40,543 nt of DNA from Gyrodactylus bullatarudis (Eukaryota > Platyhelminthes > Monogenea > Gyrodactylidea > Gyrodactylidae), in NCBI GenBank assembly GCA_012064415.1, contig SSNU01000009.1:1-40543 (forward strand), written 5' to 3'. The notes beneath the pieces were generated by a model. That model saw nothing but the letters and a program-made list of their open reading frames with translations, had not been told where the DNA came from and did no database searches. Shown here one piece after another: positions 1 through 10,696 of this stretch (positions are counted from its first letter, which is position 1; each line of letters opens with the position of its first letter). Both the position numbers and the translations under genes were made by a program.

Positions 1-290
1 AAACAAACTATCTGCCCAGTACAGAAAACAACTTGGTCAACCCTCAGAGTCTCTCAAAATTCGAAGAGATATAAAAAGTCTCATACTTATTAGAAAATCC
101 CTGAGGCCCCAGAGAATCTCTAGACTTAGAGAACGCTACAGAATTGAAGGACCTGTAAAAAATCTAGCTATATTTAATTGATGTAAAAAACACTTTGATA
201 AACTACCTAACTCTTTGAAGAGAAAAAAACTTGGAAGAGTTCTCTCAAGAAATTAAAACCAGATTTATAAACTTAAAAAAAAGAAAAGAA
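1..290 (+). pseudogene. LINE 3' end fragment (RT C-terminus)
   Basis: The plus-strand translation is the decayed C-terminus of the non-LTR element found on the minus strand at 31589-32746. Matching stretches include SESLKIRRDIKSL here against SESIMVRRDIKSL there, LRERYRIEGPVKNLAIFN against LRDRYRVQGEIKNLAIFN, and DKLPNSLKR against EKLPNIIKR. Frameshifts and a stop follow. An A-rich run near 270-290 would be the 3' tail. The rest of the element lies before the window. Similarity to the other copy is seen directly; the RT identity comes from that fuller copy. Confidence 0.7.
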
Positions 291-1059
291 GTTATTATTA
301 TTTAATTTATATACAATACAAGATTCTTCTTAAAGTATATTTTCGAAGATATATATACATACTAATATCAAAATATTTAGTAAATCAACATTAAATTACT
401 AAAAAATGTCTTGTGAAGATATTTATTGTTTTGCTAATCATTTTTCATATTCATTCCTTTTTATTCTTCTCAACTGACTCTTCATAAATATCAAAGTCTT
501 CACTGATCATTAGAATTACAAAGATTAAATTTACCAGTCACAAACTAATTTGTTGAAAGTAGCTTGAAATATCATGTATCTAGAGCCATTGCAAAAACAA
601 AGAAAAAATAATAAACTGCTCTTCTCATGATATTTTTCAGTCCATAATTAATTACAAATAAAAAAAATCAAATACACAGAATAAAAGGCTGTCTATTGCT
701 GTGGGAATCTTCACCATCAGCTTGTGAAAATATTTCTAAAATAAAAACAAACTGAAGTTATTATTATTATCAACAAATTAAAAAAAGGGACATGTAGATT
801 AAATGTAATTCATAATGAACGATTAACTGATATAAAGTGATTGTTTCAGGAAGAGAAACAATATAAATGAATAAAAAGTAATGAACAGATTGTTACAAAA
901 TACTATTTATATTCATAAGGTATAATGCCTGACCGTAATGACATTAGAAGAACACTTAACAATCTCATCAATCAACAATAATATACAATTGAAAATTATA
1001 TTTAAAACACAGAGACTGTTTAGTTTGATTCATAGATTTACTCAAGCCGGAGAAGAAGA
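291..1059. other. AT-rich non-coding stretch
   Basis: No convincing reading frame or structured repeat. The last 150 bases may be very degraded upstream coding sequence of the PLE fragment that follows, but I could not align it. Confidence 0.4.
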
Positions 1060-1240
1060 CTATACTAATTTATAAATTCCAATGTGACTGTGGTTCTTCT
1101 TACATAGGTATAACAATTATGAAGCTGTCTACAAAGAGAAATTCTTTATTAATCTATACAAACCCAATCTATGTGTTCAAAAAAACTATTCTTATAACCT
1201 TCAACTCCCCTGGCCTATGTGAGCTTTTTCACCTTTCTCT
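1060..1240 (+). pseudogene. Penelope-like element, GIY-YIG endonuclease 3' fragment
   Basis: The frame from 1065 reads YKFQCDCGSSYIG, the N-terminal strand pair of a GIY-YIG nuclease in the Cys-rich form typical of PLEs. After a frameshift it reads INLYKPNLCVQKN, which matches the end of the GIY-YIG domain in the long PLE at 10697-11620 (INEKKPNLCVQKN). The same C-terminal block recurs at 13190-13300, so these are two copies of one family. In the active family the domain nicks target DNA for target-primed reverse transcription. This copy is broken and lacks the RT part. Confidence 0.75.
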
Positions 1241-1380
1241 GCACTGTTGCTATTTATTGGAGAGTTTTGGTGTTTTTTCAGCTTACATTTATTCCAATTT
1301 TATTCATCTTTTACTATTTGTTTCATTATTTGTAAAATATTATCTTGAATGAATCTTTTAACCTTTATCATTTTTAAAGC

Positions 1381-1421
1381 AATGCCACTGATGATGCTTT
1401 AAGAAATACGTATATGGTTTT
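1381..1421 (+). ncRNA. hammerhead ribozyme-like motif
   Basis: Core CTGATGA at 1388-1394, an 8-nt stem II region, GAAA at 1403-1406, a self-complementary stem III TACGTA (1407-1412) and TA as the 16.1/17 pair before the predicted cleavage after 1414. Stem I is CCA (1385-1387) with TGG (1415-1417). Stem II barely pairs (one U-A), so activity is doubtful. It lies about 150 nt downstream of the PLE coding fragment in the same orientation, the position PLE hammerheads occupy. Confidence 0.6.
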
Positions 1422-1508
1422 TTAAATATATTTCTTTCTTACACATTCCCAAATTATGAATTTAAGTGGATACTCGGACGTTTATGATAAACAACGTGAA
1501 TTACTCAT
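1410..1508 (+). repeat. 99-bp direct repeat, copy 1 (PLE pseudo-LTR piece)
   Basis: Nearly identical to 2021-2119 in the same orientation. It begins four bases before the predicted hammerhead cleavage point and runs to the start of the PLE N-terminal frame. PLEs are known to carry tandem partial copies (pseudo-LTRs) in this position. A weaker relative is at 13475-13565. Confidence 0.8.
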
Positions 1509-2010
1509 CTACCCCACCGGATCCCTGAACAAAAAAATCTTCTACGCGAAATCTTATCTTCTAATTTTAAACTTTATTACTCTTATGGCCAGTTGAAGTT
1601 CTATCGTGAATGTCTTGAACGGAACCAATACCCTAGATCATTTTGGAAGAAAGTTCCCCGTGACGTTCGTTTTCATAAGAAAGAACACGTCATCCTAAAG
1701 ATCAGAGAGGAAATTCAGATAATTGAAGAAAGGACCCAGATTCTGTTGAACTTCATCGCGAACAAAATGATACTTATAGAAACTAATCCTGTTTTCAATG
1801 ATGCTTTGCTACGATTCTTTGTTGAAGCAGGGGAATCTGTTAAGAGCGATAAATATGAAACTCTATTGAGAGAATTTGGTAAAAGTCTTCGTTTTCATGA
1901 AAAAGGAATTTTTCAACTTCACGGATATTGTATTATCCAAGGAGCAAAAGGAAATTCTATCTCTTGGTCCCAATTTTTGTATTCCAAAATGACCTAACGA
2001 AATTGAAGAC
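1498..2010 (+). pseudogene. Penelope-like element, N-terminal fragment
   Basis: An open frame extends from about 1498 (no ATG at its start; longest continuous part 1593-1997) through LKFYRECLERNQYPRSFWKK, the kind of opening seen in PLE polyproteins. Near 1918 the reading moves by one base and continues as VLSKEQKEILSLGPNFCIP. The LSLGPNF block is the conserved PLE motif upstream of the RT. The frame is cut off by the second 99-bp repeat at 2021, so RT and endonuclease are missing. Upstream repeat, N-terminus and truncation together look like a tandem partial PLE insertion. Confidence 0.7.
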
Positions 2011-2020
2011 AAGGCAGCTT

Positions 2021-2119
2021 GTATATGGTTTTTTAAATATATTTCTTTCTTACATATTCCCAAATTATGAATTTAAGTGGATACTCGGGCGTTTTTGATA
2101 AACAACGTGAATTACTCAT
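2021..2119 (+). repeat. 99-bp direct repeat, copy 2
   Basis: Matches 1410-1508 with only a few substitutions. It lacks the hammerhead 5' half that precedes copy 1. Confidence 0.8.
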
Positions 2120-3538
2120 TCATAACTATCGAAATTGATTTCCTCTACCTCTTACTTTGATTATATTCTATGGTTCTAAGCACTTGTTTCAATCCTTCAT
2201 GTATGCTGCTTTCAAGTAATGAATCCACAGTGTTATCGCTGTTGACATTTTTGTTCATCGAAGATAAAGTGTAATCTTTACATTTTTGGTTGAGAGACTT
2301 CTTTATAGAAGTTTACTATCCATTGTTTTGTACTGGAGATGGCTACTTCTAGTGACTTCCCACAAATGACTTTTTGTCAATGCATTCGGAGTCTTATCTC
2401 TAAAGATGTTAATAACCCATGTCTCTGAATGTTATAGCCTGCAAATGGATCCTACGGAGACAAGTACGAAAGTCATTCTTAGAGTATTGACGAATGGATC
2501 AAGCATTAGACTACTATGCAAGAGGCCTCAGGTTCAACTCCTAGGTAGTGGCATACTTACGAGTACAAAAGAGAAATAAACACGTGTATATGTCTACTAC
2601 GTTTGTGTTTATGCTTTTTTTGATGTCTTACAATGTTTATTATCTCATAGTATTAATAAATTCTATAGATATGACTATAATAAAAATTTAATTATGTATG
2701 CATGGCGTGATACGACATGTATTCGTAATATAATTTTTATAGTCTTTATTCTTCGCTCACTGAAGCACTACTTGGTTCAAAATAATGATTATTTTTAATG
2801 TTTAAGAATGAGCTTTTCAAAAATTTGATCCGATCGTCATGAATATTTTACTGAATATATAAATATATACCTATCAAATTATGCAAATGAAAAAATGGAA
2901 CCAAATTTTAAGTGTAGGGGTCCAATTTTGAACTCTAATTCTGATCTTTAAAACTGATTAAAACTTAACTCACATTCAGTTGGAGTTATCTTATCCTCTG
3001 ATAGAATTTTTTTTAATGATGAATAAAAATTTTTCAAAAAAAAATTCATATAACATCAGCGATGAATTCATCAGATCCAGGGTTGAGAACGTGATTAAAA
3101 TTTAGAAATATCGAAAATAGAGTAATTGATAGTACCAAATTTTTAAAAACTCATTTGAGTTTTCTAGAAAATTCTTGTTAAAGTTGAAATCTCATTACTT
3201 AGCTAAAGTTAAGTAATTTGAGTTTGATTATCTGAGTTCTATTAGTATTAATTTTGAGAGAAATATCTGGTTATCTTTTTCTGATCTTCCGCCATATTCA
3301 AAATCCATTATTTTTTAAAATCCTGTTTAGCTTGATCTATTCCATTGAAAGATGGTATACAAATGTACAAAGAACTAGTATACACACGCACATGGTAACT
3401 CTCCCACCACCGCATAATACTAACACCAAGAAAACTACAGAGAAGTATCAAAAAGAAGCACACACGAACTCGCCTCTGAGGAGGTGAACAAAAAGAAGGG
3501 CTATCATTTCTTGTAATTTTTGTATTTAAATCTGGCAT
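2120..3538. other. AT-rich stretch, no gene seen apart from a tRNA-like patch
   Basis: No supported coding sequence. The only pattern is the pol III box pair at 2487-2541, listed separately. Confidence 0.4.
2487..2541 (+). repeat. possible tRNA-derived SINE or tRNA relic (A and B boxes)
   Basis: TTGACGAATGG (2487-2497) fits 8 of 11 positions of the pol III A box, and GGTTCAACTCC (2531-2541) fits 10 of 11 of the B box, 33 nt apart. Between them a weak anticodon-arm-like hairpin (GCATT with TATGC) is visible. No acceptor stem closes, so it is not a functional tRNA. A SINE head or a chance match are both possible. Confidence 0.3.
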
Positions 3539-3587
3539 GTAAAAGCTGATGAGTATGCCACGAAATAAAGCGCTATTATTTAACAAA
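3539..3587 (+). ncRNA. hammerhead ribozyme-like motif
   Basis: CTGATGA 3546-3552, a 9-nt stem II region closed by GU/AC, GAAA 3562-3565, stem III TAAAGCGCTATTA (3566-3578, pairs UAA/UUA and AGC/GCU with one bulged A), then TT. Stem I is poor. It lies head-to-head with a minus-strand PLE RT fragment, the same inverted arrangement as at 11.6 and 19.8 kb. Confidence 0.5.
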
Positions 3588-3599
3588 CCTAGCATCGCC

Positions 3600-4030
3600 T
3601 TTCTTTAAAATCAGAGGTTAATCAACACCTTTCAAACAATGACTTCTAATTGTAGAAAACTTAGAGTTTCATTATTCGTTGACCATAATAGACGTATAAT
3701 CTAGGTACCTGATGTAAAGGCAGGCACTGTCGATTATGGGTTTTATTGAAGTGTGTTCAAGAGAGACTAGAAAAATGTCAGCTATCAGAGAACCGATTGG
3801 GCTTCCCATTGCCCCCCATCTATCTGCTTGTAGTACATCCCTCTGAACATGAAGTCAATATTTTTCGCCGTCATGAATATTAAATCGCACATAATATCAG
3901 ATGGGATTCTGCAAAGAGATGAAAAAACATTTGGTTCTTAATAAACTCTACCGTTTCTTTAAGAGGAACATTGGTGAATAGGGAAGACGCATCAAAGGAG
4001 ACCATTTTGCATCCTTGGAAACACTTAGTA
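3600..4030 (-). pseudogene. Penelope-like element RT fragment
   Basis: The minus-strand translation gives MVSFDASSLFTNVPLKETV (RT motif A region) near 4000. After two frame changes it gives YYKQIDG and MGSPIGSLIADIFLVSLE (RT motif B region, the PLE form of QxDGxAMGSPLS) near 3830-3760. Frameshifts and stops show it is dead. The catalytic YxDD region is not clearly readable and no endonuclease follows. Confidence 0.75.
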
Positions 4031-4227
4031 TTATCACAATCATAGATTTTTTATTTATTACTTCGAAAGAGGAAAGAAAAAAGGATTTTTTAAAAAACTA
4101 CTTTGGATTCTTTTAATTTTTGAGCCTGATAATAAGTTAAATTTACAAGCAAGGTTGAGTTATAGCAAATTTGGGGCAAGACAAGAGATATTAAAGCTAT
4201 AAGTCTAAGATTTAAAGATTTGGATAA

Positions 4228-4493
4228 TTATTTTGGATAGCTGAAAAAAGGATCTATTTTTAGTTTATTATTAATACCGAATCCCAAGTCACAAGTAAAG
4301 GAGACAATTTCTCCAGGAAGTAGGCAGACCGCATTGGAGCATAATTTTGCAATTATCCCTATTAATATAGAGCCCATGGTCACACCTTTATGAAGAGAGA
4401 AGCTGTCATTGATTTTCATAATATCAAAAGAGTTTTTCACATTACCCCTTGAAGTCCCAGAGATTGCATTTTTGAATTCTAGAGGTATAATTC
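4228..4493 (-). CDS. putative host gene, exon F (last), unrecognised protein
   Basis: An 88-codon frame ends in a stop at 4228. A possible acceptor (TTTTATCGAG) puts the first exon base at 4493 with two bases completing a codon, which fits the phase-1 donor of the block ending at 12323. It reads KNAISGTSRGNVKNSF, then LHKGVTMGSILIGIIA and LLPGEIVSFTCDLGFG, and ends FFSYPK. MGSILIG superficially recalls the PLE RT motif MGSPLS, but the surroundings do not align. An internal donor (G|GTATTA, also phase 1) is possible. Product unknown. This is the weakest of the six exons because its acceptor is poor. Confidence 0.35.
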
Positions 4494-6166
4494 CTCGATA
4501 AAAGTTATTTTACTTTTTATCTATGACCTCGGGAAGTAGGTTTTCAAAAAAAAGTTTTAAACAAAAATTAATTTTTTTCTCTGAATCTGTATAGCGCGAG
4601 ATTGACGAATGATAGAGCCAAGATTGATTCGGGAGATTGAAAAATTTCCTATCGAATGGGTGGTAAACGAAGTATTTTCTGAGGCTTGAATGAATAATAA
4701 TGAGTTGCTAAAATGACGTGTGATAGAACTATTACTGTGGGACTTTAAGGGTAAAAGACAAATTTAATGTCGTCATCAACTTTTATTTTGTCGACCAATA
4801 TATATAAATTGAAATGTGCTATTTAAATTGAAAATTAGTTAGTTGTATTCTATCAAATTGATTTGCTGCTGAAAAATTACTTTTATTTTTACTAAATTCT
4901 GATTGGTCCATGCATTTAACTAATAAGAGTTAAGATTTTTTTTCGTATATAAAGAAAATCATTATACTAAGAAAGAATTAAATCAAAAAAATAAAATTCC
5001 CACTGGCATGAACTACATTTATAATAGAATTATATTATTTATTTAGCAACTCACTGGTAACTGTGGGTTTATTGACTTCTTTTTTAATTGGTTTATCTGA
5101 AAAAGAATATTGAATTTAATGCGATGTAAAAATTACAATTATAAAAACATATTTATGTATTTATCCAAAATACAATACCTATCATCCCAATAACCTCTTT
5201 AAGTTAGCCGAAATTCGAAAATGGCAATTTCTTATAAACCAATAAATCGAAGCAAATTTTTTACAATATCATTACTGATTATTTTCATTCATTTTTCCAA
5301 TGATCCAAGCCTGTTTGTGAGAATAGGAGCGAAAATTGCGATTTTCCAAAATGCAAAAATGACCTATTCTTGATCATAAAATTAAACATAACTTTGTTAA
5401 TCGACCACTTAGAGACTTAGTCCATACTTCGTTTGAAAGCTTAATAAATTCTGGGTATGCATTCATAATTTATTTGCTAATTTAAGCTTTAAACCCAATC
5501 CTAAAAGGATTAATCTTGAGATCCGTGATCGAAATTTTTTCAGTCATTTTCAATGATGATTAAAACTAGGAAGGAGGAAGGTTCAAGACAGCAAAAATGT
5601 TTATTTCGACTTGAAATCGTTCACACTATTTATCTTTGACAATTGAACTCGATCTGATGACTAGTTCAGTACAATCCAGATCATGTGCGAAATCATCCAA
5701 AACTTTCAAATGTTATTCTAGAGTTTGCATAAAGAAACTCGTCTCCTATGATTAAAGTGAAATCTCTTCAAATACAGAATAAAAATACCCATCGTGTATA
5801 CAGAATAAGTAATAAACCTGTTAAAAATGAATACAATCGTTAAATCAGTGAATAGTTTTCTTAATTAGTCTGTGAATCATCTCTTCATTTTAGCTTCTAA
5901 TTCAATTTGGTTAAAAAATTTTAATAACAAGTTAAATTGTGCTAATGTTTGTTTTCAGTATTTTATTATTGTTGAAATTTCGTAGGAGGTATGGCTTATG
6001 GATTAGAATTTAAACAACATTTCTTAATAAAATAAGTTTGGATTCCTCAAAAGCCCTCAAATTAATCAAATTGTTTCACCAAAGATCAAAAACATATATA
6101 TAATTTTTATTAAATTTTATGTATAAATTATTTCTAAAAAATTTATTTTTAATATTTGGTCTGAAG
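4494..6166. other. AT-rich putative intron sequence
   Basis: No reading frame or structured repeat that I can support. If the exon chain is right this is part of the intron between exons E and F. Confidence 0.35.
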
Positions 6167-6581
6167 TCAACTAGGCATCGAATCAATGAGCCTGTTGATA
6201 TGCCGTTGGGTTCGAAGAAAACGACCAATCTCATCAACAATAATCTGAAGAGACTCCTGGCAACGAGGCTTACCGGCCACATAACGTGACCACAACCTTT
6301 TGAATAGTTCAAAAAGATTTTCGATGGGATTCAAATCATGAGAATACGCCGTAAATTTTCTCAATTTCGTTCTGAGCAAAGTACCTCCTTGTCTCGGCTG
6401 ACTTCACAAATTAATCGGACTTGTGGTTGATTATGATCGATGAAAGAGACTGGCAGCCTTTGGATCCCCTGGACAATTTCTTCGCCCTTGTCGTTCCATT
6501 CAACTGGGTTTTCAAGGAGCGGACCTTCTTCATTCACATCATTGACCTCTTCGTCCATATCAGCCTCGTCATCTGTAGTAT

Positions 6582-6647
6582 CTAAAAACAATTTATAATT
6601 TTCCATATCGAGATAAATTTTGTAAGCTTGTCATTCTCAGGATTTAC
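6582..6647 (-). other. 66-nt intron in Tc1-like pseudogene
   Basis: Minus-strand donor GAG|GTAAAT at 6647 and acceptor TTGTTTTTAG ending at 6582. Downstream coding is acidic (DEADMDEEVNDVNEEG). A TGA is present at the join, in line with later decay. Confidence 0.5.
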
Positions 6648-6980
6648 CTCAAATGACTCGTTTTAGTCATAGGGAAGATCGTAGCGCATGTGATCTAGGT
6701 CGAAACGTGCAAGGGCTTGATCAAACAGATTGACGAATTCTGTACTTTTCATACCTCCAGGGGTGGTATCTGGGAAGAATACTGTAGGATGATTGTATCT
6801 GATAATACCTAGGAACATGATGCGCATGGAAGTTATGACACAAGGCCTTCTCTGCCGTTGAGGGTCTGAACCAGGTAACGTCCAGATGTATTTAGCGTTC
6901 CTGGTTGTCGCGCTATCAACAAACTGGACCTCGTCAGCATAGTCATCCCTCTCCAGAATTCGATAGGCTCATTGACGCGG

Positions 6981-7032
6981 CTATATAAAATAATTAGTGG
7001 GATAATGTTATATGGAAAATTTATAAACTTAC
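6981..7032 (-). other. 52-nt intron in Tc1-like pseudogene
   Basis: Donor GC|GTAAGTTT and acceptor TTTTATATAG. Removing it joins LDFANA to RVNEPIEFW in frame, which gives a normal Tc1-type sequence. The intron is therefore well supported, and the host splices very short introns. Confidence 0.65.
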
Positions 7033-7823
7033 GCATTGGCAAAATCCAGTCTAGCCCTTTTAATTTCTCTTGTCATCAGTGACCCATTTCTTTTTCTCTT
7101 TCAAGCCAGATTGTGTTTTCTTAACATAATTCCACATCATTGAGTCTGAGGAAAATATTCTCTTCTGATATCCGACAGATTGGTCTTTAAATTCAATTTA
7201 ATAATTGTCGACAATCTTCGGATAACATTTTCATACTTCACAGGCCTAACAACCTTGTTAATTGGTCCTTGATTTGGCCGTTGCAACTTGGAAGGCCTTA
7301 TGCTTACAGCTGCATCAGTAAAATTGAATTTAGCAGCAAGAGATTTTAAAGTCTTTCCCCTATAGCGATCAATCATAAGGGCCTTATCGATAGCTTTAGG
7401 GACTTGGAATTCCTCCCTCAACCCCTTGTAAGTTGCTGGCTTACCTTGTCTCGATAAGGGAACATCAGGTTGATTAGGATGGGCAGGCTGTCTGGCTCGG
7501 GTTGGTTCGACGACTTTGGCGGGTTGTCTGACTTGAGGAAGGTTAGGATCATTCACCCTAGGTAAAGATGTCCTTGAAGTCACACTTGTGTTAAGCGATG
7601 CATTCAATACATCAATAAAATCTTCAGACCTTTTAATTTCCTGATTGCCTAGGGGCCTACAAATGAGAATCGGCCGTATATTCTCTTCGTCCTCTTCTAC
7701 TACTGGAGCCCTTTGAGGTGGCTCACGCCTCGTCTCCTGAACATTGTTAACATTGATTTCTTCAAGGACTCTCCTCCGTCTACGAGGAGGTCTACTGATT
7801 CTCCAAACACCATAAAAGGGCAT

Positions 7824-8210
7824 TGAGATAGAGATTTCTTTTCAAAAATTGGTAATTTATATTTAAAAACATACTCACAAGCAATGATGATGTTTGAAAC
7901 AATTTTATTCAGAAATTATGCTTAAAAATCAATCTTAAACTGGTTGTTGTGATGACTGTAGATAAAATCTACTAGAATTTTTGCCTTTTGTTAATTATCA
8001 CATGAAATAATTTTTTTCAAAAAAAAATTTTTGGAATATATTCAATTTTTCATATGATGTCTCGAGATAAATTAATTATTTCACGGGGATTTTTTTTGGA
8101 CCTGGCTGCCCCAAAACTCTAACAAATCAGTGTTGAGCACTCAATAGCCTAAAAGCCATTCTGTCTATTATTTTTAAGGATTGTGAGGAATTAGAAACCA
8201 AGAGAATATT
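7824..8210. other. AT-rich non-coding stretch
   Basis: 5' flank of the Tc1-like pseudogene; no inverted partner of its other end was found. Nothing else seen. Confidence 0.35.
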
Positions 8211-8250
8211 AAGTTATAAAGCTAATATTCCGCCAGATATCTTCAGACTA
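8211..8250 (-). ncRNA. degenerate hammerhead-like motif
   Basis: Minus strand: CTGAAGA (8246-8240), 8-nt stem II region, GGAA in place of GAAA, stem III region TATTAGCTTTA, TA, and a 3-bp stem I (AGT/ACT). It is a sister of the better copy at 39407-39446. The A-to-G change in GAAA should disable it. Confidence 0.4.
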
Positions 8251-8251
8251 C

Positions 8252-8884
8252 TACATGGTTTGAAAGATAATTAAATTCTCAATCAATTGAATCATGATCT
8301 TTTTTATGATTACAGTTATTTATCTATAAGCAAAATAAAAAATTTCATTGTTATTGAAAACGAAAAAACATCTTGTTCACTTTCTATTAGCATAGGAAAA
8401 CGTCTCCTTGGTTATATTGTTAAATAATCCTTCCCTTCAAATCAAGAGAATACTCTTCTCGTATACCTTGGTTTAAGCCTGTCATGATGGAAGAAACGTT
8501 TAATTTTTAATATTTACTAACAAAATAATATCGAAATTTAGAATAGAACTATCTTGATATTAATCTGTTTAAGATTTCTTGTTTTTTCTAGGATTTTATT
8601 TCATTAATTTGCCCATTTTTCAAGAGACAGTTATGACAATAGATTTACAGAATTTTCCGATTTACTTGTGAAAATTAATATCTGATAAAAAGAGTTATTA
8701 AATTGAATTTGTATTCAGAGTTAAAAAGTTAAACTTCTATTAAAAAAACTCGATCAAAAAGTGAGCGAAATGTTTTCTCATTTTCAATATCAATGAAAAT
8801 GTTTATTTTGCTTGTAGATAACTGTAACCATAAAAAAGATCATGATTCAATTGATTGAGAATTTAATTATCTTTCAAACCATGT
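8252..8884. repeat. inverted repeat, arms about 130 bp
   Basis: 8252-8389 pairs with 8756-8884, diverged but clearly complementary. The outer end is TACATGGTTTGAAAG against CTTTCAAACCATGTA. The 366-nt spacer is non-coding. The left arm directly abuts the hammerhead-like motif at 8211-8250, so this may be an inverted PLE pseudo-LTR pair or a MITE-like hairpin. Confidence 0.7.
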
Positions 8885-9110
8885 ATATGTTGTGTACCAA
8901 GTTGGAAGAACGTACAAAGTTGGATTAATCCAACTCTGATTCAAAACGGATATTTGTTAACTCTTTGTACGCCATTTCAATATTGAAGTTTCTGGATTCA
9001 AACCTGTCGATCAATGGAACAAGCTTGGAGTAGCATTTTTGATTTCGACAAGATCTGGTAATAGGGAATGAGCTTGAAGCGCTGTTTTTGCTTTAGGAAT
9101 TATTTCTCCT

Positions 9111-9497
9111 TTACCTTCTAAAGAAAAAACTATCGTTCGAATCTTGACCAAGTTTAAGGCATAATAAAAAAATTGAAATTCCCTTTGAAAAGGCTTTAAA
9201 TGATTCGTTCTGCAATATCCATGTTGATAGGCCACATTTTAATACCATATCAATAAGACTCTGATGTTTTTTGAAGTCAGGAATATCGATTTTAGTCTGG
9301 CGAAGTTTAGGATTTTCAGTTCTTCTGTGCTTGTTTGATTTTCTGTGCTGGTTTACGTTGAATTCTCGGTCACAATTTACATTAGTTGCACAGATCTTAC
9401 ATCTAAGAGTTCCTTCAATAGTAACAATGAACTCATCTGGATACCTCATTTTGTACTTAAGGGCTTTTTTAGAGTTTAGCTCACGTATTCTTGGCAT
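9111..9497 (-). pseudogene. CGGBP1-like / BED-type zinc-finger transposon protein fragment
   Basis: 128 residues starting MPRIRELNSKKALKYKMRYP. CKICATNVNCDREFN followed by NQHRKSNKH gives a C-x2-C ... H-x5-H BED-like finger at about residues 32-57. The layout (basic N-terminus, one finger, then a long tail) is that of CGGBP1-like proteins derived from hAT transposons. The frame is broken after residue 128; matching tail sequence seems to continue in other frames to about 8950 (LIDRFESRNF). In the family the finger binds DNA. Here it is a dead fragment inside a putative host intron. Confidence 0.6.
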
Positions 9498-9507
9498 GTT
9501 GGATTGA

Positions 9508-10384
9508 CAGATAAGGAATGGCGTGATTCTTTGTTTAATGATTTTGCATGCTTAATTTTGATTGGTCGAGGGTGTTTACGTGTACATACACTGACGGGTG
9601 TATGTGTATTGGTTGAGAGTTTTAGGTAATCAATGCAATCGACCAATCAGATTCAAGATAGTAGTGTTTGTATACATTATTAAGTATTGTGATAACGCAA
9701 TCATAACTGTTGGCCAATCAAAATCAATAAAATATTGTTATAAGAATTTTGAGTTATCAAGTGTTTTTAAGGTATTATTTTATGACCGAATAAAAAAAAT
9801 AATACTTAATATGACTTAATAACTTTTGACCCTGAGGTCCAAATAAAAAATAGAACGCATTTTTGACGTTTTTAGAATACTGGCTTTTACCAGCTAAAAT
9901 ATGCTTTTTAAGACATTTTGAGGCCCTACTAATAACCTTTGTAAGTATAGGTGCTTCAATATTCATATAATTATATCATTAATGCTAATTACATATCATG
10001 AAATGCAAAAAAAATACTTCATAAGATATTCGACACATATCAGATATATATGTTCGAAAACAACTAATAAGATTAAAAAGCGTGATTCATTGAAAGTCAC
10101 TTTTCCTTAGTAAGCATTAAACAGACCACAAAACGTGTTCTATAGAATGCCTGATTCTAAAAGAAGTCCTTTTTGGAAACATTTCCAAGATATATAATAA
10201 AGGTAAATGAATATATATTGCATTCCATTTTAATTAATTTAAATTATATCATGAAATAATGTAAAAATATATCATGGTATATTATATCATTCTATGATAT
10301 GCTTTTCAGTTACATCTCATATATCATGAAAGTCATTTACGTTTCGAATAGCAGATCCCTACTATCAAGCATAAATATTTTATT
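9508..10384. other. AT-rich non-coding stretch
   Basis: Contains ATATCATGA-like short repeats around 9990-10330 but no gene I can support. Confidence 0.35.
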
Positions 10385-10493
10385 GAGCAAAGTAAGAAGA
10401 TGCCAGATTGTTTCACAAATAAAGATCTCTATTTCGGGCATACTCATCCGCGTGATACATGCCATATAAATACAGGTTTAACAAATTTGAAAG
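10385..10493 (-). repeat. 109-bp inverted repeat, left arm (PLE pseudo-LTR)
   Basis: Reverse complement of 11587-11695 with only two mismatches. It contains the start of the PLE RT frame (the codons for YKYRFNKF) plus a hammerhead unit, so PLE coding sequence has been copied in opposite orientation at the other end of the element. Confidence 0.9.
10413..10454 (-). ncRNA. hammerhead-like motif, core mutated
   Basis: Same as the motif at 11626-11666, but the core reads CGGATGA instead of CTGATGA and the last stem I base is changed. The remaining parts (GAAA, 12-nt self-complementary stem III, TT) are intact. It lies 243 nt downstream of the PLE stop codon in sense orientation. U4 to G should abolish cleavage. 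Confidence 0.55.
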
Positions 10494-10696
10494 AGATGGC
10501 CTTATTGGTCCAAATTTTAATAGTTATACAATTGGCTCCTCCCTGTTACCAGGTCAGAGAAATTAATGTAAGAGATCTGAATTATAATTATTCGAAATTT
10601 GTACAATGAATGTGATAATTATAATTATTATTGTAGTCAGCGTTTAGTGGAAAGAAAATTTAGTTCTGTTAGCGAATCAGGATAATTAGGGTTTGA

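Larger units (their letters stand above)
6167..7823 (-). pseudogene. Tc1/mariner-like transposase gene with two short introns, decayed
   Basis: The 228-residue opening (7823-7137) has an Arg-rich start (RRRRRV), a Pro-rich linker and a helix-turn-helix-like segment near residues 140-185. A frameshift follows, then RARLDFANA and, past a 52-nt intron, RVNEPIEFW. Another frame gives DDYADEVQFVDSATTRNAKY, holding the first catalytic Asp region. FIDHNQPQ looks like the second Asp region. The end reads YSHDLNPIENLFELFKRLW, the hallmark (D)LNPIEN of Tc1-like DDE domains, with about the spacing of a DD34E enzyme. Several frameshifts make it inactive. Terminal inverted repeats were not located. The gene would have cut and pasted its element at TA sites. 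Confidence 0.75.

Noticed and set aside
1119..1352. 77-codon ORF at the PLE 3' end
   Set aside because: Out of frame with the GIY-YIG sequence; the real coding frames run alongside it.
3308..3595. 95-codon minus-strand frame
   Set aside because: Starts in PLE/hammerhead sequence, and the translation is hydrophobic and unlike any known protein; likely chance.
5653..5695. CTGATGA followed by GAAA as hammerhead
   Set aside because: No stem II or self-pairing stem III and no UH cleavage site flanked by a stem I.
7060..7105. Minus-strand CTGATGACAAGAGAAAT as hammerhead
   Set aside because: It lies in the Tc1-like coding sequence; stems do not form.
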